Assembly (NCBI RefSeq): GCF_000708715.2
Contig: NZ_JENB01000005.1
Span: 124,001 to 188,000, forward strand
Source of the DNA: Pseudomonas putida W15Oct28
GTDB lineage: Bacteria; Pseudomonadota; Gammaproteobacteria; Pseudomonadales; Pseudomonadaceae
Length of the DNA stretch: 64,000 nucleotides
Reading direction: 5' to 3'
Part shown: in pieces, positions 33,218 through 42,404 of the stretch
Position numbering within the stretch: position 1 is the stretch's first letter
Layout of the letters: every line of letters begins with the position of its first letter
The notes under the pieces: generated by a model
The model's input: only the letters and a program-made list of their open reading frames with translations
What the model was told of the DNA's origin: nothing
The model's database searches: none
Made by a program: the position numbers and the translations under genes

Positions 33218-34090
33218 TCAGCTGTGCAAGCGGCTGGCGTTGCGCTGCCTGGGCTGGGCCAGGTGATTGCCCAGGTGCATCAGCCAGCAGGCGGCGACGA
33301 AGGGCGCGGTCAGGCCAGGCACTGGCAGCAGTTTGAACAGCGGTTGCAGCAACAGGGCCAGGGCAATGGCCAGCAGCGTCACCCAGGGCTTTTCACCTTG
33401 CCGGCTAAAGGCCAATGCTGCCAGCGCTGCATTGAAGCCATACAGGCCCAGCCATGCGGCTTGCGCCTGGTCGGTGAGCAGTGCCACGCCGCCGCCGATG
33501 GCCGAGCCGATCACGGCCCACAGGGCGGCATAGGGGCTGGCGATGAACATGCCGAGGATGATCAACAGGCCGGCCCAGGGGTTGTCGAGCAGGAAGATCT
33601 GACCGATGCCGCGCGCCAGGGCATACAGCGGATCGGCTTCGACAAAGCCGCTGGGTGAAGGGCTGACGAGCAGCAGCGTGCCCCAGCCCAGCAGCACGAA
33701 TGGCGCCGTGTAGGCAATCAGCAGCTTGCCGCCGCGCTTGCGCCACTGGTGGGTGATGATGCTGGACAGGCCGCCGGCCGCGATGATCAGTGGCGGCAGA
33801 ATCGCTGACCACGGCAGAACGGCGCTGATCAGCAGGCCGATGAGTACGCCGTTGTAGCAGTACAGCCCGGCCTGGCGGTCGGCACGGTCGTAGCCGCGAC
33901 GCTGGGCGGTGAGCAGGCCGGCCAGGGCGCCGAGCAGGGCGCCGCCGACCAGGTCGGGCGCGGTCAGCAGGATGGCCAGCAGGCAGCACAGGCCGCACAG
34001 GGGGTTGCGCAGTAGCAGCACCTGGCTGAAACCGTTGAGTAACGCCGTGGCCCAGTCGGGGCACGGGTTGACGAAATTTTTGGTGTACAT
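33218..34090 (-). CDS. Urea transporter (UT family)
   Basis: The 290-residue membrane protein has about ten helices in two similar halves, with the UT-family asparagine/aromatic signatures (YCYNGVLIGLLISAVLPW and LGLYGFNAALAALAFSR). It facilitates urea passage across the inner membrane. Purine catabolism encoded downstream releases urea, so this protein may export or retrieve it. It stands alone between BIMEs. Confidence 0.9.
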   Translation of the reverse strand: MYTKNFVNPCPDWATALLNGFSQVLLLRNPLCGLCCLLAILLTAPDLVGGALLGALAGLLTAQRRGYDRADRQAGLYCYNGVLIGLLISAVLPWSAILPPLIIAAGGLSSIITHQWRKRGGKLLIAYTAPFVLLGWGTLLLVSPSPSGFVEADPLYALARGIGQIFLLDNPWAGLLIILGMFIASPYAALWAVIGSAIGGGVALLTDQAQAAWLGLYGFNAALAALAFSRQGEKPWVTLLAIALALLLQPLFKLLPVPGLTAPFVAACWLMHLGNHLAQPRQRNASRLHS

Positions 34091-34171
34091 GGGGCAGTCA
34101 ATGAGGTTGATGGGAGGGCGGTGGGCCTCTTTGGGCCTCGGTTTTCCGCAGTTGTGTGCGACAACACCGAC

Positions 34172-34262
34172 CCTGTGGGAGCGGGCGTGCCCGCGAAAGG
34201 GCCAGCAGGAGCAACGATGTTGTCCGGGCTGACGTATTCGCGGGCACGCCCGCTCCCACAGG
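34172..34262. repeat. BIME upstream of the urea transporter gene
   Basis: Two inverted REP units (CCTGTGGGAGCGGGCGTGCC and complement) flank about 40 unique bases between the urea transporter start and the pyruvate kinase stop. Confidence 0.85.
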
Positions 34263-34276
34263 AGAGGTGCAGTGGC

Positions 34277-35692
34277 TTAGACCAATGTCTCGATACGCAG
34301 CGTGTTAGTCGACCCTGGCTTGCCGAAAGGCACACCGGCAGTGATCAGCAACGTGTCGCCACGGCTGGCCATGCCTTGCGCCTGGGCAATTTCCAGCGCG
34401 GTAGACACAACCTCATCGACCTGGCGCAGGCGGTCATTGACCACCGAGTGCACGCCCCAGGCCACGCTCAGCCGGCGTGCGGTGTTCAGGTTCGGCGTCA
34501 GGTTGAGGATCGGTGCCCGTGGCCGCTCGCGCGCAGCACGCAGGGTCGAGGCGCCCGACTCGCTGTAGTTGACCAGCACCGCTACCGGCAGGATGCCGCT
34601 GATACGGCGGATGGCGCAGCTGATGGCGTCCGACACGGTAGCCTCGGCCTTTGGCCGGCCAACGTCGAGCTGGGCCTGGTAGTCCGGGCCGTTTTCCACC
34701 TGGCGGATGATCTTGCTCATCATCTGCACGGCTTCCAGCGGGTAGTCACCCGAGGCCGTCTCGGCCGACAACATCACCGCGTCCGCCCCTTCGGCCACGG
34801 CGTTGGCCACGTCGGTGACTTCGGCACGGGTCGGTGCTGGCGAGAAACGCATCGATTCGAGCATCTGCGTGGCCACCACCACCGGTTTGCCCAGCTGGCG
34901 GCAGGTGTTGATGATGCGCTTCTGGATTTGCGGCACGCTTTCGGCCGGCACTTCCACGCCCAGGTCACCACGGGCCACCATGATCGCGTCTGCCAGTTCG
35001 GCGATGGCTTGCAGTTGTTCGACCGCCGAGGGTTTCTCGATCTTGGCCATCAGGTAGGCACGGTCGCCGATCAGCTGGCGCGCTTCAACGATGTCCTCAG
35101 GGCGCTGTACAAACGACAGGGCCACCCAGTCCACGCCCAGTTCCAGGCCAAAGGCCAGGTCGCGGCGGTCTTTTTCGGTGAGCGGGGAGAGGTCGAGTAC
35201 CGCTTGCGGAACGTTGACGCCCTTGCGGTCCGACAGCTCGCCACCGTTCAGCACTTCGGTGTCGATGGCATCGCTGTGCTTGGCGGTGACGCGCAGGCGC
35301 AGCTTGCCGTCGTCCAGCAGCAGGTCCATGCCGGGTTCAAGGGCTGCGATGATTTCAGGGTGAGGCAAGTTGACCCGGTTGTTGTCGCCCGGGGTCTTGT
35401 CCAGGTCCAGGCGCAGGGCCTGGCCGCGTTGCAGCTGCACCTTGCCTTCAGCGAAACGGCCCACGCGCAGCTTTGGCCCTTGCAGGTCCATGAGGATGCC
35501 CAGCGGGTAGTTCAGTTGCTGCTCCACTTCGCGGATCCACTGGTAGCGCAGGGCGTGGTCAGCGTGTTCGCCGTGGCTGAAGTTGAGGCGGAAGATGTTC
35601 ACGCCGGCTTCGACCAGTTGGCGGATGTCGTCGATGCCGTTGATCGCAGGGCCGAGGGTGGCGAGGATCTTTACTTTTTTATCAGGCGTCAT
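34277..35692 (-). CDS. pykF: Pyruvate kinase
   Basis: Pyruvate kinase converts phosphoenolpyruvate and ADP to pyruvate and ATP. The 471-residue protein has KVKILATLGPAINGIDDIRQ at the N-terminus, FRLNFSHGEHADH, the catalytic MAKIEKPSAVEQL (Lys), MVARGDLGVEVP, and MLSAETASGDYPLEAV. Its ATG overlaps the ttuD stop by four bases, so glycerate kinase and pyruvate kinase are translated together. That fits the last step of glyoxylate-to-pyruvate conversion. Confidence 0.96.
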   Translation of the reverse strand: MTPDKKVKILATLGPAINGIDDIRQLVEAGVNIFRLNFSHGEHADHALRYQWIREVEQQLNYPLGILMDLQGPKLRVGRFAEGKVQLQRGQALRLDLDKTPGDNNRVNLPHPEIIAALEPGMDLLLDDGKLRLRVTAKHSDAIDTEVLNGGELSDRKGVNVPQAVLDLSPLTEKDRRDLAFGLELGVDWVALSFVQRPEDIVEARQLIGDRAYLMAKIEKPSAVEQLQAIAELADAIMVARGDLGVEVPAESVPQIQKRIINTCRQLGKPVVVATQMLESMRFSPAPTRAEVTDVANAVAEGADAVMLSAETASGDYPLEAVQMMSKIIRQVENGPDYQAQLDVGRPKAEATVSDAISCAIRRISGILPVAVLVNYSESGASTLRAARERPRAPILNLTPNLNTARRLSVAWGVHSVVNDRLRQVDEVVSTALEIAQAQGMASRGDTLLITAGVPFGKPGSTNTLRIETLV

Positions 35693-36963
35693 GGTTGGGC
35701 AGTCTCGAGGATCAGGATGGCGCGGAAGTCGTTGACGTTGGTGCGGGTCGGCTCGGTGACGATCAGCGCATCCAGCGCGGCGAAATAGCCGTAGCCGTTG
35801 TTGTTGTCCAGTTCATCGCTGGCCGACAGGCCCAAGGCCTCGGCGCGGGCGTAGCTGGCCGGGGTCATGAAGGCACCGGCGTTTTCTTCCGAGCCATCGA
35901 TGCCGTCGGTGTCACCGGCCAGGGCATACACGCCCGGCAGGCCTTTGAGGCTTTCGGTGAGGCTGAGCAGGAACTCGGCGTTGCGCCCGCCACGGCCATT
36001 GCCGCGCACGGTCACGGTGGTTTCGCCGCCGGACAGGATCACGCAGGGCGCCTTCAATGGCTGGCCGTGCTGAACGATTTGCCGGGCGATACCGGCGTGC
36101 ACCTTGGCCACTTCGCGCGATTCGCCTTCCAGGTCGCCGAGGATCAGCGGGCTGAAACCCGCCTGGCGGGCTTTGACCGCAGCGGCTTCGAGCGACTGCT
36201 GGGGTTTGGCGATGAGCTGGAAGTGGCTGCGGGCCAGGGCCGGGTCGTCGGCCTTGACGGTTTCCGAGGCCGGGTTGTTCAGCCAGTCGATGACCGCTTT
36301 CGGTGCTTCGATGTTGTAGCGTTTGAGGATGGCCAGGGCATCAGCCGACGTGCTCGGGTCGGCCACGGTGGGGCCGGAGGCGATCACGGTGGCAAGGTCG
36401 CCTGGTACATCGGAAATGGCATAGGTGTAGACCGTGGCCGGCCAGCAGGCCTTGGCCAGGCGGCCGCCCTTGATCGCCGAGAGGTGCTTGCGCACGCAGT
36501 TCATCTCGCCGATGGTGGCGCCGGATTTCAGCAGTGCCTTGTTGATATGTTGCTTGTCGGCCAGGGTCAGGCCCTCGGCCGGCAGCGCCAGCAGCGCAGA
36601 ACCACCGCCAGACAGCAGGAAGATGACGCGGTCGTCTTCATTGAGGTTGCTGACCAGCTCCAGCACGCGCTTGGCCACGGCCAGGCCAGCGGCATCCGGG
36701 ACCGGGTGCGCGGCTTCGACCACTTCGATTTTCTGGCAATTGGCGCCATGGCCGTAGCGAGTGACGACCAGGCCCGAGACTTCGCCCTGCCAGCTTTTTT
36801 CGACCACTTCGGCCATGGCGGCTGCGGCCTTGCCGGCGCCGATGACGATGACCCGGCCGCTACGGTCGGCGGGCAGGTAGGGTTCGAGGACTTGGCGAGG
36901 GTGGGCGGCAGCGATGGCTGTGTCGAACAGCTCGCGGAGAATTTTTTGCGGATCGACCGACAT
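35689..36963 (-). CDS. ttuD: Glycerate 2-kinase (MOFRL family; TtuD)
   Basis: This family phosphorylates D-glycerate to 2-phosphoglycerate; older annotations call it hydroxypyruvate reductase. The 424-residue protein has VIVIGAGKAAAAMAEVVEK, the nucleotide site ILLSGGGSALLALPAEG-type motif (FLLSGGGSALLALP) and the C-terminal MOFRL motif GGRNAEFLLSL with GDTDGIDGSEENAGAF. I choose the ATG at 36963 over 36999, since it begins MSVDPQKILRELFDTA as in relatives. A terminator lies just upstream of the start. Confidence 0.94.
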   Translation of the reverse strand: MSVDPQKILRELFDTAIAAAHPRQVLEPYLPADRSGRVIVIGAGKAAAAMAEVVEKSWQGEVSGLVVTRYGHGANCQKIEVVEAAHPVPDAAGLAVAKRVLELVSNLNEDDRVIFLLSGGGSALLALPAEGLTLADKQHINKALLKSGATIGEMNCVRKHLSAIKGGRLAKACWPATVYTYAISDVPGDLATVIASGPTVADPSTSADALAILKRYNIEAPKAVIDWLNNPASETVKADDPALARSHFQLIAKPQQSLEAAAVKARQAGFSPLILGDLEGESREVAKVHAGIARQIVQHGQPLKAPCVILSGGETTVTVRGNGRGGRNAEFLLSLTESLKGLPGVYALAGDTDGIDGSEENAGAFMTPASYARAEALGLSASDELDNNNGYGYFAALDALIVTEPTRTNVNDFRAILILETAQP

Positions 36964-37002
36964 GGCAGGCTCCCAATTATTGTTGTTCTGCAGAATCAAA
37001 AA

Positions 37003-37042
37003 CGCCCCTGGAACTGCCTCCGTGCAGGCCGAACCAGGGGCG
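37003..37042 (-). terminator. Rho-independent terminator between glxR and ttuD
   Basis: On the reverse strand CGCCCCTGG (37034-37042) pairs with CCAGGGGCG (37003-37011), followed by TTTTTGATTC. It would end transcription from gcl-hyi-glxR at least in part, so ttuD-pykF may depend on readthrough or its own promoter. Confidence 0.75.
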
Positions 37043-37092
37043 GGTGTTGCTCGGTGCTACCGCTGAACCTGTGGTCGCAGGTTCAGCCGTGT

Positions 37093-37188
37093 TGGCCTCT
37101 TCGCGGGCTTGCCCGCTCCCACAGGAATTTCATGGCCCTCAGGCCTGTGGGGTACCTGTGGGAGCGGGCGAGCCCGCGAAGAGGCCGG
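37093..37188. repeat. BIME between glxR and ttuD
   Basis: Two inverted REP units with cores GCGGGCTTGCCCGCTCCCAC and the complement; it lies between the glxR stop and the ttuD leader terminator. Confidence 0.85.
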
Positions 37189-37201
37189 TAAGGCTTACAA
37201 A

Positions 37202-38095
37202 TTACTTGTCGCCGCGGATCGAGAAGTTGGCCATGTGCTCCAGGCCTTTGATCAGCGCCGAGTGGTCCCAGTTGCCGCCACCCAGGGCCTGGCAGGTGTT
37301 GAACACTTGCTGGGCGTTGGAGGTGTTGGGCAGGTTGATGCCCAGTTCCTTGGCGCCTTGCAGGGCCAGGCTCAGGTCTTTCTGGTGCAGGTTGATGCGG
37401 AAGCCTGGGTCGAAGGTACCCTTGATCATGCGCTCGGCGTGCACTTCGAGGATTTTCGACGAAGCAAAGCCGCCCATCAGTGCTTCACGCACCTTGGCTG
37501 GGTCCGCGCCGTTCTTGGCAGCGAACAGCAGCGCTTCGCTGACGGCCTGGATGTTCAGGGCGACGATGATCTGGTTGGCGACCTTGGCGGTCTGGCCGTC
37601 ACCGTTGCCACCCACGCGGGTGATGTTCTTGCCCATGGCTTCGAACAGCGGCAGGGCGCGCTCGAAGGCTTTCGGGCAGCCACCGACCATGATGCTCAGG
37701 GTCGCGGCCTTGGCGCCGACTTCGCCGCCAGATACCGGGGCGTCCAGGTAGGCTGCGCCGGTTGCCTTGATTTTTTCGGCGAACACTTTTGTGGCGGTAG
37801 GCGAGATCGAGCTCATGTCGATCACGACCTTGTTCGGGCCCACGCCTTCGGCCACGCCGTTTTCACCGAACAATACGGCTTCTACCTGTGGGGTGTCCGG
37901 CACCATGACGATGATGAACTCGGCTTCCTGGGCAACCTCTTTCGGGTTGGCCAGGGCCACTGCACCGGCGGCGATCAGGTCGGCTGGCGCGGCGTCGTGG
38001 TGGGTGGAAACGAACAGGCTGTGACCTGCTTTTTGCAGGTTTTGGGCCATGGGCTTGCCCATGATGCCGGTGCCGATGAAACCGATTTTAGCCAT
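37202..38095 (-). CDS. glxR: Tartronate semialdehyde reductase
   Basis: GlxR reduces tartronate semialdehyde to D-glycerate with NAD(P)H. The 297-residue 3-hydroxyacid dehydrogenase has IGFIGTGIMGKPMAQNLQKA for nucleotide binding, the substrate motif DAPVSGGEVGAKAATLSIMVGG, and the catalytic lysine region GQTAKVANQIIVALNI. The start at 38095 matches the family; an in-frame ATG at 38146 adds 17 unrelated residues. It follows hyi in the gcl operon order. Confidence 0.95.
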   Translation of the reverse strand: MAKIGFIGTGIMGKPMAQNLQKAGHSLFVSTHHDAAPADLIAAGAVALANPKEVAQEAEFIIVMVPDTPQVEAVLFGENGVAEGVGPNKVVIDMSSISPTATKVFAEKIKATGAAYLDAPVSGGEVGAKAATLSIMVGGCPKAFERALPLFEAMGKNITRVGGNGDGQTAKVANQIIVALNIQAVSEALLFAAKNGADPAKVREALMGGFASSKILEVHAERMIKGTFDPGFRINLHQKDLSLALQGAKELGINLPNTSNAQQVFNTCQALGGGNWDHSALIKGLEHMANFSIRGDK

Positions 38096-38150
38096 GAGAA
38101 TGTGCCTCTTTATATTTGTTGATGCCTGATCGCGGGGCTGCCACAAAACC

Positions 38151-38242
38151 CTGTGGGAGCGGGCTTGCCCCGCGAATGCGGTCGGTCAGGCAATGGAGGT
38201 GTCTTTGCGGGCGCTTTCGCGGGACAAGCCCGCTCCCACATG
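38151..38242. repeat. REP pair overlapping the 3' end of hyi
   Basis: One REP unit (CTGTGGGAGCGGGCTTGCCC) lies after hyi and a second, inverted (CTTTCGCGGGACAAGCCCGC), lies within the last codons of hyi. See the hyi entry for the effect on the protein. Confidence 0.8.
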
Positions 38243-39010
38243 GGTCTTCAGCCAGCCCAGGCCTGCTTCGGTGGTGGTCTTGGGCTTGTATTCCGCGCCG
38301 ATCCAGCCCTGGTAGCCAATGCGGTCCAGGTGCTCGAACAGGAAGCGGTAGTTGATCTCGCCAGTACCAGGCTCGTTACGGCCGGGGTTGTCGGCCAGCT
38401 GGATGTGGTTGATCAGCTGCAGGTTGGTTTCCATGGTGCGAGCCAGGTCACCTTCCATGATCTGCATGTGGTAGATGTCGTACTGCAGGAACAGGTTGTC
38501 ACTGCCCACTTCGGCCTGGATTTCCAGGGCCTGCTGGGTGGTGTTCAGGTAGAAGCCCGGGATGTCGCGGGTGTTGATCATTTCCATGACCAGGCGGATA
38601 CCGGCGGCCTTGAGCTTGTCGGCGGCGTAGCGCAGGTTTTCGACGAAGGTCTTGCGCACGGTGGCGCAGTCCGGGCCTTGTGGGCGGATACCGGCCAGGG
38701 CGTTGACCTGGGTGTTGCCCAGCACCTTGGCGTATTCGATGGCCTTGTCGACACCGGCACGGAATTCTTCGACGCGGTCAGGGTGGCAGGTGATACCGCG
38801 CTCACCTTTGGCCCAGTCGCCGGCAGGCAGGTTGAACAGCACCTGGGTCAGGCCGTTGGCTTCCAGCTGCTGCTTGATTTCGGCAGCGCTGAAGTCGTAC
38901 GGGAACAGGTATTCGACACCACTGAAACCAGCGTCGGCGGCAGCCTTGAAGCGGGCCAGGAAGTCCTGTTCGGTGAACAGCATGGACAGGTTGGCAGCGA
39001 AGCGAGGCAT
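38186..39010 (-). CDS. hyi: Hydroxypyruvate isomerase
   Basis: Hyi interconverts hydroxypyruvate and tartronate semialdehyde, a TIM-barrel activity. The 274-residue protein has MPRFAANLSMLFTEQDFLAR at the start, RLVMEMINTRDIPGFYLN with the metal-site glutamate, QYDIYHMQIMEGDL and IGAEYKPKTTTEAGLGWL. It is about 14 residues longer than I expect for the family: the tail after GLGWLKTHVG is encoded by a REP unit (AGLSRESARKDTSIA). The start has AAGGAG upstream. It is downstream of gcl by 54 bases. Confidence 0.94.
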   Translation of the reverse strand: MPRFAANLSMLFTEQDFLARFKAAADAGFSGVEYLFPYDFSAAEIKQQLEANGLTQVLFNLPAGDWAKGERGITCHPDRVEEFRAGVDKAIEYAKVLGNTQVNALAGIRPQGPDCATVRKTFVENLRYAADKLKAAGIRLVMEMINTRDIPGFYLNTTQQALEIQAEVGSDNLFLQYDIYHMQIMEGDLARTMETNLQLINHIQLADNPGRNEPGTGEINYRFLFEHLDRIGYQGWIGAEYKPKTTTEAGLGWLKTHVGAGLSRESARKDTSIA

Positions 39011-39032
39011 GAGTTGTCTCCTTGCGATGAAG

Positions 39033-39055
39033 GCCCCCAGGGCGTGCCTGGGGGC
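39033..39055. other. Intercistronic hairpin between gcl and hyi
   Basis: GCCCCCAGG pairs with CCTGGGGGC around five bases, with no T-run. It may stabilise the gcl part of the transcript. Confidence 0.55.
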
Positions 39056-39064
39056 GTCAGGCGA

Positions 39065-40840
39065 TCAGTCCAGCATCGAGATGGCGGTTGGCGCGTCGTT
39101 GCCGACCAGCGCCAGGTCTTCGAACTCGTTGACCGCGTTGATCTCGGTGCCCATGGAAATGTTGGTCACACGCTCGAGAATCACTTCGACCACGACCGGC
39201 ACGCGGAACTCTTCGGCCATCTTCTGCGCCTTGAGCAGGGCAGGGGCGATCTCGGCCGGTTCGAACACGCGAATGGCTTTGCAGCCCAGGCCTTCGACCA
39301 CTGCAACGTGGTCGACACCGTAGGTGGCAGCTTCAGTCGAGTTGATGTTCTCGAAGGCCAGTTGTACACAGTAATCCATGTCGAAGCCACGCTGCGCCTG
39401 ACGGATCAGGCCCAGGTAAGCGTTGTTCACCAGCACGTGGACGTACGGCAGGTTGAACTGCGCGCCCACTGCCAGTTCTTCGATCATGAACTGGAAGTCG
39501 TAGTCACCGGACAGCGCGACAACCTTGCGTTTCGGGTCTGCCTTCACAACACCCAGTGCGGCAGGGATGGTCCAGCCCAGCGGGCCGGCCTGGCCGCAGT
39601 TGATCCAGTGGCGTGGCTTGTACACGTGCAGGAACTGCGCGCCGGCAATCTGCGACAGGCCGATGGTGCTGACGTAGGTGGTGTCCTTGCCGAATACCTG
39701 GTTCATCTCTTCGTACACGCGCTGCGGCTTGACCGGCACGTTGTCGAAGTGGGTCTTGCGCTGCAGGGTGGCCTTGCGCTCCTGGCAGTCTTGCAGCCAG
39801 GCCTTGCGGCACTTCAGCTTGCCAGCGGCTTTCCACTCGCGGGCCACTTCCAGGAACACGTCCAGTGCCTTGCCGGCGTCGGAAACGATACCCAGGTCCG
39901 GGGTGAATACGCGGCCGATCTGGGTCGGTTCGATGTCGACGTGCACGAACTTGCGGCCTTCGGTGTAGACGTCGACGGACCCGGTGTGGCGGTTGGCCCA
40001 GCGGTTACCGATACCGAACACCAGGTCGGATTTCAGCAGGGTGGCGTTGCCGTAGCGGTGCGAAGTCTGCAGGCCGACCATGCCGACCATTTGTGCGTGG
40101 TCGTCCGGAATGGTGCCCCAGCCCATCAGGGTCGGGATTACCGGTACGCCGGTCAGTTCGGCGAACTCGACCAGCTTGTCGCTGGCATCGGCGTTGATGA
40201 TGCCGCCACCGGCTACCAGCAGTGGGCGCTCGGCGTCGTTCAGCAGGGCCAGGGCTTTCTCAGCCTGTACGCGAGTGGCAGACGGTTTGTTGATGGCCAG
40301 CGGCTCGTAGGCGTCGATGTCGAATTCGATTTCGGCCATCTGCACGTCGAACGGCAGGTCGATCAGTACCGGGCCTGGGCGGCCGCTGCGCATTTCGAAG
40401 AAGGCTTTCTGGAAGGCGTAAGGCACCTGGCCCGGCTCCAGAACGGTGGTCGCCCACTTGGTCACCGGCTTGACGATGCTGGTGATGTCGACGGCCTGGA
40501 AGTCTTCTTTGTGCAGGCGTGCACGCGGGGCCTGGCCGGTGATGCAGAGAATCGGGATGGAGTCGGCCGAGGCGCTGTACAGGCCGGTGACCATGTCGGT
40601 GCCGGCTGGGCCGGAAGTGCCGATGCACACGCCGATGTTGCCCGGGTTGGCGCGGGTGTAGCCCTCGGCCATGTGCGAGGCACCTTCGACGTGGCGAGCG
40701 AGGACGTGATCGATGCCACCGACTTTCTTCAGGGCCGAGTACAACGGGTTGATGGCAGCCCCTGGGATGCCGAACGCGGTATCTACACCTTCACGGCGCA
40801 TGACCAGAACGGCTGCATCGATTGCTCTCATTTTGCTCAT
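39065..40840 (-). CDS. gcl: Glyoxylate carboligase
   Basis: Gcl joins two glyoxylates to tartronate semialdehyde and CO2, using thiamine diphosphate and FAD. The 591-residue protein has the thiamine-enzyme domains in order. The key residue supports the call: the glutamate conserved in other thiamine enzymes is valine here (Val51 in [14 protein letters not shown]), the known hallmark of Gcl. The cofactor motif [33 protein letters not shown] is present. Two TTGTATACAA sites lie upstream, the nearer 25 bases from the start, which argues for repression by a GntR-type regulator. Confidence 0.96.
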   Translation of the reverse strand: MSKMRAIDAAVLVMRREGVDTAFGIPGAAINPLYSALKKVGGIDHVLARHVEGASHMAEGYTRANPGNIGVCIGTSGPAGTDMVTGLYSASADSIPILCITGQAPRARLHKEDFQAVDITSIVKPVTKWATTVLEPGQVPYAFQKAFFEMRSGRPGPVLIDLPFDVQMAEIEFDIDAYEPLAINKPSATRVQAEKALALLNDAERPLLVAGGGIINADASDKLVEFAELTGVPVIPTLMGWGTIPDDHAQMVGMVGLQTSHRYGNATLLKSDLVFGIGNRWANRHTGSVDVYTEGRKFVHVDIEPTQIGRVFTPDLGIVSDAGKALDVFLEVAREWKAAGKLKCRKAWLQDCQERKATLQRKTHFDNVPVKPQRVYEEMNQVFGKDTTYVSTIGLSQIAGAQFLHVYKPRHWINCGQAGPLGWTIPAALGVVKADPKRKVVALSGDYDFQFMIEELAVGAQFNLPYVHVLVNNAYLGLIRQAQRGFDMDYCVQLAFENINSTEAATYGVDHVAVVEGLGCKAIRVFEPAEIAPALLKAQKMAEEFRVPVVVEVILERVTNISMGTEINAVNEFEDLALVGNDAPTAISMLD

Positions 40841-40865
40841 GGGTTGTGCCTCATCGATTTTGTAA

Positions 40866-40875
40866 TTGTATACAA
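40866..40875. promoter_or_regulatory. TTGTATACAA operator-like site at gcl
   Basis: A perfect palindrome 25 bases upstream of the gcl start, in the gcl/glcG divergent gap. Spacing suggests it covers the gcl transcription start or the ribosome binding site region. Confidence 0.7.
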
Positions 40876-41005
40876 CTTGCTTTGCGACAGAGTGTATTCA
40901 CGGCTGACGGCTCAGGTCAATGGGTTTTCATCGGGTGGGGCAGGTTTCGTCAGAGCGGCCATGAAAACGGCTATTTGCGCCATCGCATACGATCGTTTCA
41001 AAATA

Positions 41006-41015
41006 TTGTATACAA
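41006..41015. promoter_or_regulatory. TTGTATACAA operator-like site at the glcG-like gene
   Basis: A second perfect copy in the same divergent gap, 82 bases upstream of the glcG-like gene and 165 from gcl. Two perfect 10-mers in 257 bases are unlikely by chance. Confidence 0.7.
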
Positions 41016-41097
41016 AAATGCCTTTCGTTGTGTTCTATTTGCCCTATCGGTTTTCAACTGCCCTCAGGGCTTCTCACAACAAGAAGAGGACCTTTCC

Positions 41098-41538
41098 ATG
41101 AACGTCTTGAACCTGAAAGTCGCTGTCAGCCTGGTTAATGCCGCACTGGCAGCGGGCCGCAAGATCAATGCCGCGCCACTGACCGTGGCGGTGCTGGATG
41201 CCGGTGGGCACCTGCTGGCGCTGCAGCGTGAGGATGGCGCCAGCCTGATCCGCCCTGAAGTGGCCACTGGCAAAGCCTGGGGGGCGATTGCCCTGGGCAA
41301 GGGCTCGCGTTTGCTGGCGCTGGACGCCCAGCAGCGTCCGGCGTTTTTTGCCGCGTTGAACGGGATGGGTGAACGGCCGGTGGTGCCGGCACCGGGTGGC
41401 GTGCTGATTCGTGATCAGGACGGCAAGGTGCTGGGTGCGGTGGGGATCAGCGGCGATACGTCGGATATCGACGAGCAGTGTGCGATCAGTGCGATCGAGG
41501 AGGTGGGGTTGCGGGCAGATGCCGGGGTAGCGGCCTAA
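41098..41538 (+). CDS. GlcG/HbpS-family protein
   Basis: The 146-residue product (MNVLNLKVAVSLVNAALAAG start) is a GlcG/HbpS-like alpha-beta protein (VAVLDAGGHLLALQREDGAS; GGVLIRDQDGKVLGAVGISGD). The family is often encoded beside glycolate or glyoxylate genes but its biochemical role is unclear. There is no signal peptide, unlike HbpS. AGAGGACC precedes the start. Confidence 0.88.
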   Translation: MNVLNLKVAVSLVNAALAAGRKINAAPLTVAVLDAGGHLLALQREDGASLIRPEVATGKAWGAIALGKGSRLLALDAQQRPAFFAALNGMGERPVVPAPGGVLIRDQDGKVLGAVGISGDTSDIDEQCAISAIEEVGLRADAGVAA

Positions 41539-41555
41539 ATCTCTATTGCCTGTTC

Positions 41556-41646
41556 TGGCCCATTCGCGGGCAAGCCCGCTCCCACAGGTTCACCACAGTC
41601 TTCGGGCATGTGGTAATCGTGTGGGAGCGGGCTTGCCCGCGAATGG
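41556..41646. repeat. BIME after the GlcG-like gene
   Basis: Two inverted REP units (GCCCATTCGCGGGCAAGCCC and complement) in the convergent gap before the TetR gene stop. Confidence 0.85.
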
Positions 41647-41660
41647 CTCTCCGGTATGGT

Positions 41661-42272
41661 TCAGGCTGCCTCAGGCTCACAGCCTTTCAACACCATGCGA
41701 ATGATGGTCTCGGCGGCCGCGTCATAATCGCTGTCGGCCAGCTTGGCCTTACCCGTCACCGCAGAAATCTGCCAGTCGAAATCGGCATAGGTCTGGGTCG
41801 CCGCCCAGATGCTGAACATCAGGTGATGCGCGTCCACATGGGCAATTTGCCCGCGGTCTATCCAGCGCTGGATGCACTCGATGTTGTGCCGGGCCTGCTC
41901 GTTCAGCTGCTCCACCTGGTTCGGCGACAGGTGCGGGGCGCCGTGCATGATCTCGCTGGCGAATACCTTGGAGGCGTGCGGCAGGTCGCGCGAAATGCGG
42001 ATCTTCGAACGAATGTACGAACTCAGCACTTCCTTGGGGTCGCCGTCGGCATTGAACGGCGTGGATGCCTGCATGATCGGCGCAATGATGCTTTCCAGGA
42101 CCTCGCGGTAGAGGTTGTCCTTGGACTTGAAGTAGTAATACACGTTTGGCTTGGGCAGGCCGGCCTTGGCCGCGATATCGCTGGTCTTGGTGGCGGCGAA
42201 GCCCTTGTCGGCGAATTCCTCGCTGGCCGCGCGCAGGATCAGTTCCTTGTTGCGCTCGCGAATGGTGCTCAT
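41661..42272 (-). CDS. TetR-family regulator, RutR-like
   Basis: The 203-residue protein has the TetR helix-turn-helix (ILRAASEEFADKGFAATKTSDIAAKAGLPKPNVYYYFKSKDNLYREV) and a C-terminal domain like that of RutR/YcdC, a nucleobase-responsive repressor (HASKVFASEIMHGAPHLSPNQVEQ). The start at 42272 is chosen because it gives MSTIRERNKELIL; an ATG at 42380 adds 36 unrelated residues. A role in pyrimidine or purine response fits the neighbourhood but is inference. Confidence 0.88.
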   Translation of the reverse strand: MSTIRERNKELILRAASEEFADKGFAATKTSDIAAKAGLPKPNVYYYFKSKDNLYREVLESIIAPIMQASTPFNADGDPKEVLSSYIRSKIRISRDLPHASKVFASEIMHGAPHLSPNQVEQLNEQARHNIECIQRWIDRGQIAHVDAHHLMFSIWAATQTYADFDWQISAVTGKAKLADSDYDAAAETIIRMVLKGCEPEAA

Positions 42273-42404
42273 GGTCAGGGATCTTCCTCGTGTCTGGCCA
42301 CCTCTATGAGGGATCGGGCATGGTAGCACCGGGCTTGACGGGCGCTCAAGGCAGCGACTTTCGGCTAGACTCCGGCACATTCATTTCAGTGGAAACAGGC
42401 AAAC

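Noticed and set aside
38153..41101. 982-codon open frame on the forward strand
   Set aside because: It lies antisense to hyi and gcl, both well recognised, and results from the GC-rich third-position bias of those genes. The protein has no recognisable domain.
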